DNA of 64,000 nucleotides from Aliiglaciecola sp041538045 (GTDB lineage: Bacteria; Pseudomonadota; Gammaproteobacteria; Enterobacterales; Alteromonadaceae), in the NCBI RefSeq assembly GCF_041538045.1, contig NZ_JBGOSE010000013.1, positions 1 to 64,000 on the forward strand. The letters are read 5' to 3'. Of the stretch, positions 45,957 through 54,624 are shown in pieces (the stretch's first letter is position 1; each line of letters starts with the position of its first letter). The notes beneath the pieces are model-generated. The model did not search any database. It saw only the letters and a list, made by a program, of their open reading frames with translations, and was not told the origin of the DNA. The position numbers and the translations under genes were made by a program.

Positions 45957-46664
45957 ATGAAAATAGCAATTCTAGGCGCTATGGATCAAGAAGTAGCATT
46001 GCTAAAAGAAACTCTTGAAAACGTAGAAGTATCTGAGTACGCACACCTTAATTTTTATTCTGGACAGTTAAATGGCGTCGATGTTGTAGTTGTAAAATGC
46101 GGAATAGGCAAAGTTGCCGCATCCGTTGCCACAACTATACTAATAGACCGTTTCGCTCCTGACTTTGTTGTAAACACCGGCTCTGCAGGAGGATTTGATA
46201 AAGATCTCAGTATTGGCGACCTAGTAATAGGCACAAGTGTTCAACACCACGATGTAGACCTAACTCACTTTGGTTATGAACGTGGACAAACCTATGGTAT
46301 GCCTGCCATCTTCCCATGTGAGCAACGTTTGATCGAAGCTGCAGAGCACGCCGCTAAAGACGTGGTTCATGTGAAAAGTAAACGGGGTTTAATCTGTACT
46401 GGTGATTCATTTATTGGTTGTGATGATGCTGCATCGCGTTTACGCGATCTATTTCCTGATATGCGAGCGGTAGAAATGGAAGGTGCCGCCATCGGCCAGA
46501 CATGCTACATGCTAGATACGCCCTTTGTTGTAATTCGTTCCCTATCCGATATTGCCGGACAAACCTCGTCTGTTTCTTTTACATCATACATTGATCAAGC
46601 CGCCAAAAACTCTGCAGAGCTAGTGATGAGTATGATTGCAGAATTGGCTCTGCAGCAGAGCTAA
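45957..46664 (+). CDS. mtnN: 5'-methylthioadenosine/S-adenosylhomocysteine nucleosidase
   Basis: Cleaves MTA and SAH to adenine plus the thioribose sugar, recycling by-products of SAM use and feeding AI-2 synthesis where LuxS is present. The catalytic Glu12 is in AMDQEVALL; MEGAAIGQTC and SLSDIAG hold the other active-site residues. GSAGGFDKDLSIGDLV is the family loop. 235 residues (E. coli 232). It lies 4 bases from the CbiB-like gene and 1.1 kb from ahcY, which also consumes SAH. Confidence 0.96.
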   Translation: MKIAILGAMDQEVALLKETLENVEVSEYAHLNFYSGQLNGVDVVVVKCGIGKVAASVATTILIDRFAPDFVVNTGSAGGFDKDLSIGDLVIGTSVQHHDVDLTHFGYERGQTYGMPAIFPCEQRLIEAAEHAAKDVVHVKSKRGLICTGDSFIGCDDAASRLRDLFPDMRAVEMEGAAIGQTCYMLDTPFVVIRSLSDIAGQTSSVSFTSYIDQAAKNSAELVMSMIAELALQQS

Positions 46665-46668
46665 TCCT

Positions 46669-47628
46669 ATGATGGCTATGTATGAAGCCCTTCAGCAATC
46701 CGGTTTTTTACCTTTATTGGTAATCATAACCGCCTTGCTATTAGAGTGGTTGATTCCGTGGCCAGAAAAAGCACATCCCTTGACTTTATTGCGGCTGATG
46801 GCGACCAACCTAGCTGCAAGAGTCAACCCGAAAGCCCCAAGAAGTCCTGCACAGCAGCGTATTTCTGGTAGTTTGGCTATCATCGTACTGTTGGCTCCAA
46901 TACTGGTTATCATTTCGATACCATTATTTCTTGCAGAATATCCGCTTTTTTTTGACGCCGTGATGTTATTTGTGGCCATTCAGTTTCAACCCGTGCGGCG
47001 TCATTTCAAAGGGCTACAAAAGGCTTTAAAGTCAGAAAAAAAGCATTTGGCGAGACATCATTTAAATGAAATTGTGCTACGCGATACAAGCACCCTTTCA
47101 CCCATGGGAATTGCAAAAGCTGCTATAGAATCATTAAACCAGCGATTTATATATCATCAAATAGCCGTCATATTTTGGTACTTATTAGGCGGAGGACTAC
47201 TAGCCTTAATCATTCGTATATTATTTGAGTTAAATCAAATTTGGAATATGAAGCTCCCAAAAAACCGTCAGTTTGGCCTCCCTATCGCATTAGTGACTCA
47301 ATTATTTTGTTTCCTACCCCAGCTCATCTTCACCTTGATCTTTTTAGTCTCGTCTAACCCAGCGGGGGTATGTAAAGGCGTTAAATCCGTTCCCCAAAAA
47401 GCAAACATCAATAGTTATATTAAAGCGGTTATTGGTGGTGGTTTGGGTCTGCAACTAGGTGGCCCAGCTATCTATCAAAGCATTAAAGTTCGCTCACCCC
47501 GGGTTGGCGCAAGTCGAGAAGTCCGTTACGCCGACTTACAACGAAGCTGGCAAGCAATGAACCAAAGCTTATTGATTTTGTTAACCGTCATTGGCTTAAT
47601 CTTGGCTGTCATCTATAAATTAAATTAA
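46669..47628 (+). CDS. CobD/CbiB-family membrane protein
   Basis: About 319 residues with four or more membrane helices, belonging to the CobD/CbiB superfamily, which includes adenosylcobinamide-phosphate synthase and AmpE. The C-terminal family segment AVIGGGLGLQLGGPAIY and the middle IVLRDTSTLSPMGIAKAAIE are recognisable. No other cobalamin genes are near, so the role may be AmpE-like rather than vitamin synthesis. Start: ATG at 46669, just after the mtnN stop; two more in-frame ATGs follow within three codons. Confidence 0.8.
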   Translation: MMAMYEALQQSGFLPLLVIITALLLEWLIPWPEKAHPLTLLRLMATNLAARVNPKAPRSPAQQRISGSLAIIVLLAPILVIISIPLFLAEYPLFFDAVMLFVAIQFQPVRRHFKGLQKALKSEKKHLARHHLNEIVLRDTSTLSPMGIAKAAIESLNQRFIYHQIAVIFWYLLGGGLLALIIRILFELNQIWNMKLPKNRQFGLPIALVTQLFCFLPQLIFTLIFLVSSNPAGVCKGVKSVPQKANINSYIKAVIGGGLGLQLGGPAIYQSIKVRSPRVGASREVRYADLQRSWQAMNQSLLILLTVIGLILAVIYKLN

Positions 47629-47780
47629 CTGCTCTTTTTACGAATTCCTTTCCTATAATGTTTACTAACACAATTAAACAGGCTGTAGTTTAATTTACCA
47701 GTTAATAATAAAAGCCTATACTTTAATAATTACATTATAAAAACGACTTACCTTTCACTTTAGTTAAATCGGAAGTTTAT

Positions 47781-49172
47781 ATGAATCAAGAAAATCATGT
47801 CATGGTTACCGGCGATTATAAAGTCGCAGATATTAATTTAGCGGCTTGGGGACGCAAAGAACTCGCCATTGCTGAAAGCGAAATGCCCGCATTGATGAAG
47901 ATCCGCGAAAAATATCGAGCCTCTCAACCTTTAAAAGGCGCTAATATTCTCGGTTGCATACATATGACGATTCAAACCGGAGTACTCATAGAGACCTTAG
48001 TGGATTTAGGTGCCAATGTCCGTTGGTCTTCTTGCAATATTTTTTCTACTCAAGACCAAGCGGCAGCGGCGATTGTTGCTGCAGGAGTGCCGGTATACGC
48101 TTGGAAAGGTGAAACAGAAGAAGAATACGAGTGGTGTTTGGAGCAAACCATATTAAAAGATGGTTCACCTTGGAAAGCGAACATGGTTCTGGATGATGGC
48201 GGTGATTTAACCCAAATGCTCCACGATAAGTACCCTGAGGTGTTAAATAATGTTCACGGCATCACAGAAGAAACCACCACAGGGGTTCATCGCCTATTAG
48301 AAATGTTAGAAGCAGGTACCCTTAAAGTCCCTGCAATTAACGTGAATGATTCGGTCACTAAATCCAAAAATGACAATAAATATGGATGTCGGCATAGTCT
48401 AAATGATGCCATTAAGCGAGCAATAGACCATTTAATGGCGGGTAAAAAAGCACTGGTCATCGGCTATGGTGATGTAGGCAAAGGCTCTTCCCAGTCACTT
48501 CGGCAAGAGGGAATGATTGTGCGGGTAGCCGAAGTTGACCCAATATGTGCCATGCAAGCCTGTATGGATGGGTTTGAACTAGTTTCTCCTTATATTGACG
48601 GTAACAATAGCGGTAAAATTGAAGATATTGACACTTCGTTACTCAGTACCATCGATTTAGTCGTCACCACCACGGGTAATGTGAATGTATGTGACTCCAA
48701 CATTCTACAATCGCTTAAATCCGGTGCTGTGGTTTGTAACATCGGGCATTTTGATAATGAAATCGATACAGCTTTTATGCGTAAAAATTGGCGTTGGGAT
48801 GAAATTAAACCACAAGTTCATAAAGTCTTTAGAAGCGAAGATGAACAGGATCACCTGATTTTATTATCTGAGGGACGTTTGGTTAATTTAGGTAATGCCA
48901 CCGGTCACCCTTCTCGGATCATGGATGGATCTTTTGCGAACCAAGTGTTAGCCCAAATTCTGTTGTTTGAACAAGGTTATGCAAACCTAAACGATAGCGA
49001 AAAAGCTCAACTATTACGGGTAGAGGTTCTGCCGAAACATCTTGATGAAGAAGTCGCCAGATATATGGTGGAAGGTTTTGGTGGGGTAATCACCAAATTA
49101 ACCCAACAACAAGCAGATTACATCAATGTTCCCCCAAATGGCCCTTATAAAAACGATGCTTATCGCTATTAA
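47781..49172 (+). CDS. ahcY: Adenosylhomocysteinase
   Basis: Hydrolyses S-adenosylhomocysteine to homocysteine and adenosine, relieving inhibition of methyltransferases. Substrate-domain motifs GCIHMTIQTGVL and NIFSTQDQAAAAI, the NAD-binding GYGDVGKGSSQSL, and the C-terminal YKNDAYRY are present. 463 residues. E. coli lacks this enzyme and uses MtnN/LuxS, so the chromosome holds two SAH routes. A TATAAT hexamer lies at 47654-47659 without a good -35. No GC-rich SAH riboswitch was seen in the leader. Confidence 0.96.
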   Translation: MNQENHVMVTGDYKVADINLAAWGRKELAIAESEMPALMKIREKYRASQPLKGANILGCIHMTIQTGVLIETLVDLGANVRWSSCNIFSTQDQAAAAIVAAGVPVYAWKGETEEEYEWCLEQTILKDGSPWKANMVLDDGGDLTQMLHDKYPEVLNNVHGITEETTTGVHRLLEMLEAGTLKVPAINVNDSVTKSKNDNKYGCRHSLNDAIKRAIDHLMAGKKALVIGYGDVGKGSSQSLRQEGMIVRVAEVDPICAMQACMDGFELVSPYIDGNNSGKIEDIDTSLLSTIDLVVTTTGNVNVCDSNILQSLKSGAVVCNIGHFDNEIDTAFMRKNWRWDEIKPQVHKVFRSEDEQDHLILLSEGRLVNLGNATGHPSRIMDGSFANQVLAQILLFEQGYANLNDSEKAQLLRVEVLPKHLDEEVARYMVEGFGGVITKLTQQQADYINVPPNGPYKNDAYRY

Positions 49173-49209
49173 TCTAAACTTTAAGCACTTTTAACACAAA
49201 AACACACCG

Positions 49210-49245
49210 ACTGACTGTTATTTGCAACACTCAATAACAGTCAGT
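49210..49245. other. 13-bp perfect inverted repeat after ahcY
   Basis: ACTGACTGTTATT (49210-49222) and AATAACAGTCAGT (49233-49245) with a 10-base loop, about 40 bases past the ahcY stop. No T-run follows (TATAAACC), so it is not a classical terminator. It may stabilise the mRNA 3' end or bind a protein. Confidence 0.6.
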
Positions 49246-49348
49246 TATAAACCAACTTTAGTCTAATTCCTTGCATCCCATATTTGAAAACTCTTGTTAA
49301 GTGCTATTATTAACATACTGAAATCTGAAACTTATAACCCAAAGAGAA

Positions 49349-49789
49349 ATGATGACGGTATACTCAGGAAGAGATAGATATGCGAGTTACAGCTTATCCT
49401 ACAAAGACAGGATATTAACCGGTGTTGTCACTGGCCCCATTGGAGTTCAATTAGCTACTCAGTACGATCGTGACCTGAGCAAAATTTTGGATTCCATACC
49501 AGATAAATATTTTGCATATGTCGGCGACTTTTCTGCGTGTCAGGCCTACACTGATGACGCAACTGGTGTCGTCCACCTAACTCATCAAAAGACAGAACAA
49601 GCGGGCTGCATAGTAGATGCTTATTGCATGGGAACCGCTTTATCAAGAGAACAAATTCGACGTATTCGCGAGGATGCTAATAATCCAACATCGTTGGACG
49701 ATAGAATTTTTGATGATTATCAACAATGTGTCAGTTTCGTTCACTCAGTGTTAAAACAATTAGAGTCCACCAGTGAAACCAATCAATAA
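49349..49789 (+). CDS. Uncharacterised protein, possible SpoIIAA/STAS-like fold
   Basis: 146 residues, family not recognised. The pattern of alternating short strands and helices (YKDRILTGVVTGPIG, then YFAYVGDFSACQAYTDDATG) is loosely like SpoIIAA-like STAS proteins; this is only an impression. AAAGAGAA precedes the ATG pair. Its last 17 bases overlap the following GNAT gene, so the two are probably translated together. Confidence 0.6.
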   Translation: MMTVYSGRDRYASYSLSYKDRILTGVVTGPIGVQLATQYDRDLSKILDSIPDKYFAYVGDFSACQAYTDDATGVVHLTHQKTEQAGCIVDAYCMGTALSREQIRRIREDANNPTSLDDRIFDDYQQCVSFVHSVLKQLESTSETNQ

Positions 49790-50351
49790 CCATGAAATTC
49801 AATTTTGTTCCCTAGAACCCTGTCACTTCGAACGCGTTTTAGCATTAGGCAATCATGTTCATGGAGACAATTATCTCAATGAGGAAGGCTTAGAAAAACT
49901 CTTCACTCAATCCTTTCAAAATAACGTAAACGCAAGTTTCGTGTCTCTAAAAGGAGACAAAATAATTGGATTCAGACTAACAATAGCTGCAAACAATTGG
50001 CAACCCGATGAATGGTGTACACCACTTCAATGGAATACTCCTGCAGAGCAAGTTTGTTACTTCAAGTGCAATACCGTAGATAGCAACTACCGTGGGGCGG
50101 GTATTGGTTCGAAACTACTATCTTTATCCATTCAAAAAGCGCAAGAACAAGGGGCTTCGGCCGGTCTGGCACACATTTGGCTTGCAAGCCCAGGCAATAG
50201 CGCGTTTAGGTATTTTTCTAAATGTGGCGGAAAGTTAATTAAGCGGCATCCTGGAAAATGGCAATCTAGCTGTTTCGAAGATGGGTATATATGCCCAATT
50301 TGCAACGAATCCTGTGAATGCGTTGCCGCTGAGATGCTTTTAAATTTCTAG
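49773..50351 (+). CDS. GNAT N-acetyltransferase with C-terminal cysteine cluster
   Basis: 192 residues. The acetyl-CoA binding motif A is YRGAGIGSKLLSLSI (about residue 110), preceded by a conserved acidic strand. After the GNAT fold is a tail with CPICNESCEC (about 170-180), a C-x2-C-x3-C-x-C pattern like a small zinc knuckle, unusual in plain GNATs. GTG start overlapping the previous gene by 17 bases. The FAD oxidoreductase follows by about 130 bases on the same strand. Substrate unknown. Confidence 0.78.
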   Translation: MKPINNHEIQFCSLEPCHFERVLALGNHVHGDNYLNEEGLEKLFTQSFQNNVNASFVSLKGDKIIGFRLTIAANNWQPDEWCTPLQWNTPAEQVCYFKCNTVDSNYRGAGIGSKLLSLSIQKAQEQGASAGLAHIWLASPGNSAFRYFSKCGGKLIKRHPGKWQSSCFEDGYICPICNESCECVAAEMLLNF

Positions 50352-50483
50352 CACTTTTATTCTTGAGTTTGCTAACACGTAATAAAGAAGACAAATAATT
50401 TGATCTTAATGTACGTGTTCTCCCTAGTAATTTGAAACTCAATTTTTTGTAAGCGACACATGACAATAAGTATTTAATCAAAT

Positions 50484-51815
50484 ATGTATGATCCTATCGT
50501 TGAACCATATCCCAAATCTTATCAGCAATACCCAAATTCATATTGGGCTAACAGTATCGAAAAATTTCCAGAAACCACATCTTTAGTCAATGATATACAA
50601 GCAGATATTGCTATTATTGGCGCAGGGTATACAGGCCTTTCTTCCGCATATCACTTAGCTAAGAAATATGGTAAATCAGTGGTAGTAATTGATGCCAATG
50701 AGCCTGGTTGGGGATGCAGCGGTCGAAACGCGGGCTTTGTCTTGCCTGGCACAGGTCGCCTTTCTTTATTCGATATGGAAAATAAATGGGGGGAAGCCAC
50801 AGCTCAAGGTGTTTTCCATGAATACATGACTTCCATTGACACTGTTAACGATCTTATCGAGCAGGGAAATATAGACTGTGACAAAACCGCTGGCGGCTAC
50901 CTAAAGCTGGCTCACAAGAGAACCAAAGTTGAAACATTAAGGAAGCAGGCCGACAAATTAAGGGAACGTTATGGTGAGTCCGTTAAGTTTATTTGCAGCC
51001 AAGATGTCAGCAACTCATTTTTGAGAAGTGGCAACATGTATGGTGGTATCTATTTTGACAAAAGCTTTGCCGTTAACCCTATGAAATTAGTTTTAGGCTA
51101 TTATGAAATGGCAAGTAAAGCCGGCGTTAAAGTATTCTCAAACTCGCCGGTCAAAAAATGGCAACAAAAATCTAATCATCATTGTTTGTATACTCAAAAT
51201 GGTCGAGTAACCGCTGAAAAGGTGATTATTGCCACTAATGGATATACTGGCACTAAAATGCACAAGCTCGTTAATCATCGTCACTTCCCTGTACTATCTA
51301 GCATTATTGTAACTCGCCCGCTAACCGACTCTGAACTTAGCAGTATTGGTCTTAAAACTGGCTTGATGGCAATGGATACTCGCAGAATGAAATATTACTA
51401 TCGACTGTTACCGGACAATAGAATTCTATTTGGAGGTCGTGGCGCTATTCAAGGTAAGAATGCCGATAAACCTATCATCAAAAAGCGCTTGTTAGACGGC
51501 CTGAAGAATACTTTCCCTGTGTTAAGTACAGTTGAGGTTGAGCATTTTTGGAGTGGCTGGGTGAGCGCCACTTACGACAATTATCCTCGAATCAATCACA
51601 GTGATGACAAAGGTATTTATTATTCAATGGGATATTGTGGTTCTGGACTGGCCTTTTCCACATTGGCTGGAAAACGTTTAGCTCAAAGTATTTGTGAACC
51701 TGAAAGTTTACCAGACTTGCCATTCTGGCAAAGCCAGCTTCCAAAGTTTCCATTTGCCCAATTTCGACGAGCTGGACTCGGCGCTTACTACGCTTTCGCT
51801 TCACTTAGAGATTAG
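50484..51815 (+). CDS. FAD-dependent amine/amino-acid oxidoreductase (DAO family)
   Basis: 443 residues. The N-terminal FAD motif is IAIIGAGYTGLSSAYHLA, then GWGCSGRNAGFV, and near the C-terminus SMGYCGSGLAFSTLAGKRLA, the layout of DadA/PuuB-like flavoproteins. The sequence pattern is closest to gamma-glutamylputrescine oxidoreductase-type enzymes, but no other polyamine genes are here, so the substrate is open. It may form a unit with the two preceding genes. Confidence 0.85.
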   Translation: MYDPIVEPYPKSYQQYPNSYWANSIEKFPETTSLVNDIQADIAIIGAGYTGLSSAYHLAKKYGKSVVVIDANEPGWGCSGRNAGFVLPGTGRLSLFDMENKWGEATAQGVFHEYMTSIDTVNDLIEQGNIDCDKTAGGYLKLAHKRTKVETLRKQADKLRERYGESVKFICSQDVSNSFLRSGNMYGGIYFDKSFAVNPMKLVLGYYEMASKAGVKVFSNSPVKKWQQKSNHHCLYTQNGRVTAEKVIIATNGYTGTKMHKLVNHRHFPVLSSIIVTRPLTDSELSSIGLKTGLMAMDTRRMKYYYRLLPDNRILFGGRGAIQGKNADKPIIKKRLLDGLKNTFPVLSTVEVEHFWSGWVSATYDNYPRINHSDDKGIYYSMGYCGSGLAFSTLAGKRLAQSICEPESLPDLPFWQSQLPKFPFAQFRRAGLGAYYAFASLRD

Positions 51816-51823
51816 AAAACTCA

Positions 51824-51866
51824 GCGCTCACTAGCTAACAACGACAATTATGTTTCTAGTGAGTGC
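51824..51866. terminator. Stem-loop between convergent oxidoreductase and tyrS genes
   Basis: GCGCTCACTAG (51824-51834) pairs with CTAGTGAGTGC (51856-51866): 11 pairs including one G-T, loop 21 bases. It lies in the 90-base gap between converging stops. No long T-run, so termination is only likely. Confidence 0.45.
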
Positions 51867-51905
51867 CTAATTAGCGATTGCACCTAGCATTAAGGTAGAT
51901 AAAAT

Positions 51906-53105
51906 TTAATCTACGGTTACTTTCGCAAATTTGCGTTTACCTACCTGATAAACCCCTTCGCTATTGCGAGAGATCAATAAGCGCGTATCTTCAACTTTAT
52001 TACCATCAATTTTAACAGCACCTTGTTTAATCATACGCATAGCTTCAGACGTAGAACCCACTAAGTTTGCTTCTTTTAATAGATTAGCGATGGGCATGCC
52101 TTCGCCTTCACCAGCTATTGTAACTTCGAGAATATCGTCCGGAATGGCATTTTTTTGGAATCGTTGGATAAAGTCTTGATGAGCTCCTTCGGCTGCTTCC
52201 TGAGAGTGAAAACGGGCTATAATTTCTTTCGCCAATTCAATCTTTATATCTCTCGGGTTAGCTCCCCCCTCAACAGACTCTTTCAATTGTGCAATGTCAC
52301 TAAGGGGTCTAAAACTTAGCAAATCAAAATAACGCCACATGAGTTCATCGGAAATAGACATAATTTTGCCAAACATATCGTTAGGTGTATCAGTTATGCC
52401 AATATAATTACCTAATGATTTCGACATCTTTTGTACGCCATCCAAACCTTCAAGTAGTGGCATCATTAACACAGTCTGTTGTGACTGACCTTCAGATTTT
52501 TGTAGCTCGCGTCCCATCAACAAATTAAATCGCTGGTCGGTCCCACCCAGTTCTACGTCAGATTGCAATGCCACTGAATCCCAGCCTTGTACTAGAGGAT
52601 ACAGAAATTCATGAATTGCGATAGGTTGGCCATTGTTATAACGCTTTTTGAAGTCGTCTCTTTCTAGCATGCGAGCGACAGTTTGTCTTGCGGCCAACTT
52701 AATTAAACCCGCTGCACCTAATTTATCCATCCACTCTGAATTAAACCGTACGGTGGTTTTCTCAGGGTCGAGAATTTTAAACACTTGCTCTTTATAGGTT
52801 TCAGCGTTAGCGATAATTTCTTCTCGACTCAGCGGTTTTCTAGTTACATTCTTACCAGTTGGATCACCGATCATGCCGGTAAAGTCACCGATTAAGAAAA
52901 TAATCTCATGACCGAACTCCTGAAACGTTCGAAGTTTATTGATTAAGACGGTGTGGCCTAGATGCAAATCGGGTGCAGTAGGATCAAAGCCAGCTTTAAT
53001 TTTTAGAGGTTTGCCCTCTTTTAACTTGGCAATGAGTTCTTCTTCGATCAAAATTTCGTCCGCTCCGCGCTTAATCTCACGAATTGCGTCCTGCCAATTT
53101 GTCAT
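51906..53105 (-). CDS. tyrS: Tyrosyl-tRNA synthetase (KMSKS / TyrZ-like type)
   Basis: Class I synthetase charging tRNA-Tyr. 399 residues: HLGH signature in PDLHLGHTVLI (about residue 48), KMSKS in VQKMSKSLGNYIG (about 235) and a C-terminal S4 RNA-binding domain (about 335-395). The intact KMSKS and shorter length mark the TyrZ-like branch rather than E. coli TyrS, which has KFGKT. Whether a second TyrRS exists elsewhere is unknown. It is divergent from the M23 peptidase gene. Confidence 0.96.
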   Translation of the reverse strand: MTNWQDAIREIKRGADEILIEEELIAKLKEGKPLKIKAGFDPTAPDLHLGHTVLINKLRTFQEFGHEIIFLIGDFTGMIGDPTGKNVTRKPLSREEIIANAETYKEQVFKILDPEKTTVRFNSEWMDKLGAAGLIKLAARQTVARMLERDDFKKRYNNGQPIAIHEFLYPLVQGWDSVALQSDVELGGTDQRFNLLMGRELQKSEGQSQQTVLMMPLLEGLDGVQKMSKSLGNYIGITDTPNDMFGKIMSISDELMWRYFDLLSFRPLSDIAQLKESVEGGANPRDIKIELAKEIIARFHSQEAAEGAHQDFIQRFQKNAIPDDILEVTIAGEGEGMPIANLLKEANLVGSTSEAMRMIKQGAVKIDGNKVEDTRLLISRNSEGVYQVGKRKFAKVTVD

Positions 53106-53315
53106 TTTGCTACCTCAATTTTAACACATTAGTTTTTATCAGCCGCGCATTTTACCCATGCAGAGTCGATAGTGAAAGGAATTCTGTATATTTTTATATA
53201 ATCATGTATCCTGTAACATGCTCATATAACTGGTTATTTTTCGACCTCAAACTAGAAAAGTAACTAAAATCGTTATATTCTCAACTTAGCTAACTAATTA
53301 GAGACATTCGTTACA

Positions 53316-54611
53316 GTGGTACAAAGAACTTTAAAACGCTTACCAACCAAACACAAAGCCTTATTATCTGGCTTTGCGTTATTCTTCTTACTCTTGTTAT
53401 TCATCCCGACTGAATCTGCTAAAGCATCCAAAAACAGTCAAATTTTAGAAGTGGGTAAACGCTACGACGTACCACTTATCGTAAATACCCCAAAACAATT
53501 AGCACAAGCTTTAGATGATGAGCCTTTGCAATGGCAAACATTTAAAGTGACTAAAGGCGACACCTTAGCAAAAATTTTTAAACGAGCTAAACTGACCCCT
53601 CAAGAAACCTATTATGTAAGTAATGCTGGCAAAGACGCGAAAAGACTACTGAAAATGCGCCCCGGTCAAAGTTTGCAACTATTAATCGACGATCAAGGAA
53701 AACTTGAATCTTTAAGCTACGAGCTATCTGCTACGCAAACCTTACATATTAAACGTCAAGAAGCGAATAGCTTTGCAAGTAGCATTGAGAGTAAACAGCT
53801 GGACACACGTTTAAATTATGCCCAGGGTGAAATAAAAAATAACTTTTGGAATGCCGCAGTAAAAGCCAATTTATCAGAAAAACATATTATGAGTTTAGCT
53901 GGTATTTTTGGTTGGGATATCGACTTCGCTTTAGGCTTGCGTGAAGGTGATAGCTTTAACGTGGTATTTGAAGAACATTTTGTCGACGGTGAATATGTTG
54001 AAAGCGGAAAAATAGTCGCTGCAGAATTTATCAATCAGGGTGAAGCGTTCACTGCCATATTATATGACGATGGTAACTACTACACACCTGAAGGACGAAG
54101 TATGCGCAAGAGCTTTTTGCGTGCCCCAGTCAATTTTAAATACATAAGCTCAAGTTTTAAGAAACGACGATTCCATCCCGTTCAGAAACGCTGGAAAGCC
54201 CACAGGGGTGTTGATTATGCCGCTAACAAAGGTACGCCAGTCATTGCCGCAGGTGACGGTAAAGTGATTCGTTCGACCTATGACAAATACAATGGCAACC
54301 ACGTGTTTATTCAGCACGGTGAAAAATATGTGACCAAATACTTGCACTTCACCAAACGAGCCGTAAAAAAAGGGCAAACAGTAAAACAAGGACAGCTAAT
54401 TGGTTACGTAGGTTCTACTGGATTAGCTTCAGGCCCACATTTACATTATGAATTTTTGGTGAACGGAGTACACAGAAATCCGCGTACTGTGACCTTACCT
54501 AAAGCGCAGCCAATTGCAAAATCGAAAGCGGCGCAATTTGCAAAGATTGCAGAAAAACGAGTGAGTCAACTTAACAACACAAAACGAATTATGCTTGCAA
54601 TAAACCGTTAG
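53316..54611 (+). CDS. Murein DD-endopeptidase of M23 family (MepM/OapA-like)
   Basis: 431 residues. N-terminal membrane anchor/signal (FALFFLLLLFIPTES), an OapA/LysM-like domain (about 70-125, FKVTKGDTLAKIFKRAKLT), a middle domain, then the M23 peptidase domain with zinc ligands in HRGVDYA and HLHYEF. It likely cleaves peptidoglycan crosslinks in the periplasm. GTG start. It is followed by anmK after 13 bases, so wall remodelling and anhydro-sugar recycling are co-transcribed. Confidence 0.93.
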   Translation: MVQRTLKRLPTKHKALLSGFALFFLLLLFIPTESAKASKNSQILEVGKRYDVPLIVNTPKQLAQALDDEPLQWQTFKVTKGDTLAKIFKRAKLTPQETYYVSNAGKDAKRLLKMRPGQSLQLLIDDQGKLESLSYELSATQTLHIKRQEANSFASSIESKQLDTRLNYAQGEIKNNFWNAAVKANLSEKHIMSLAGIFGWDIDFALGLREGDSFNVVFEEHFVDGEYVESGKIVAAEFINQGEAFTAILYDDGNYYTPEGRSMRKSFLRAPVNFKYISSSFKKRRFHPVQKRWKAHRGVDYAANKGTPVIAAGDGKVIRSTYDKYNGNHVFIQHGEKYVTKYLHFTKRAVKKGQTVKQGQLIGYVGSTGLASGPHLHYEFLVNGVHRNPRTVTLPKAQPIAKSKAAQFAKIAEKRVSQLNNTKRIMLAINR

Positions 54612-54624
54612 AATTAGGAGCATT

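Noticed and set aside
47629..47780. SAH riboswitch upstream of ahcY
   Set aside because: The leader is AT-rich and lacks the GC-rich conserved core of known SAH riboswitches.
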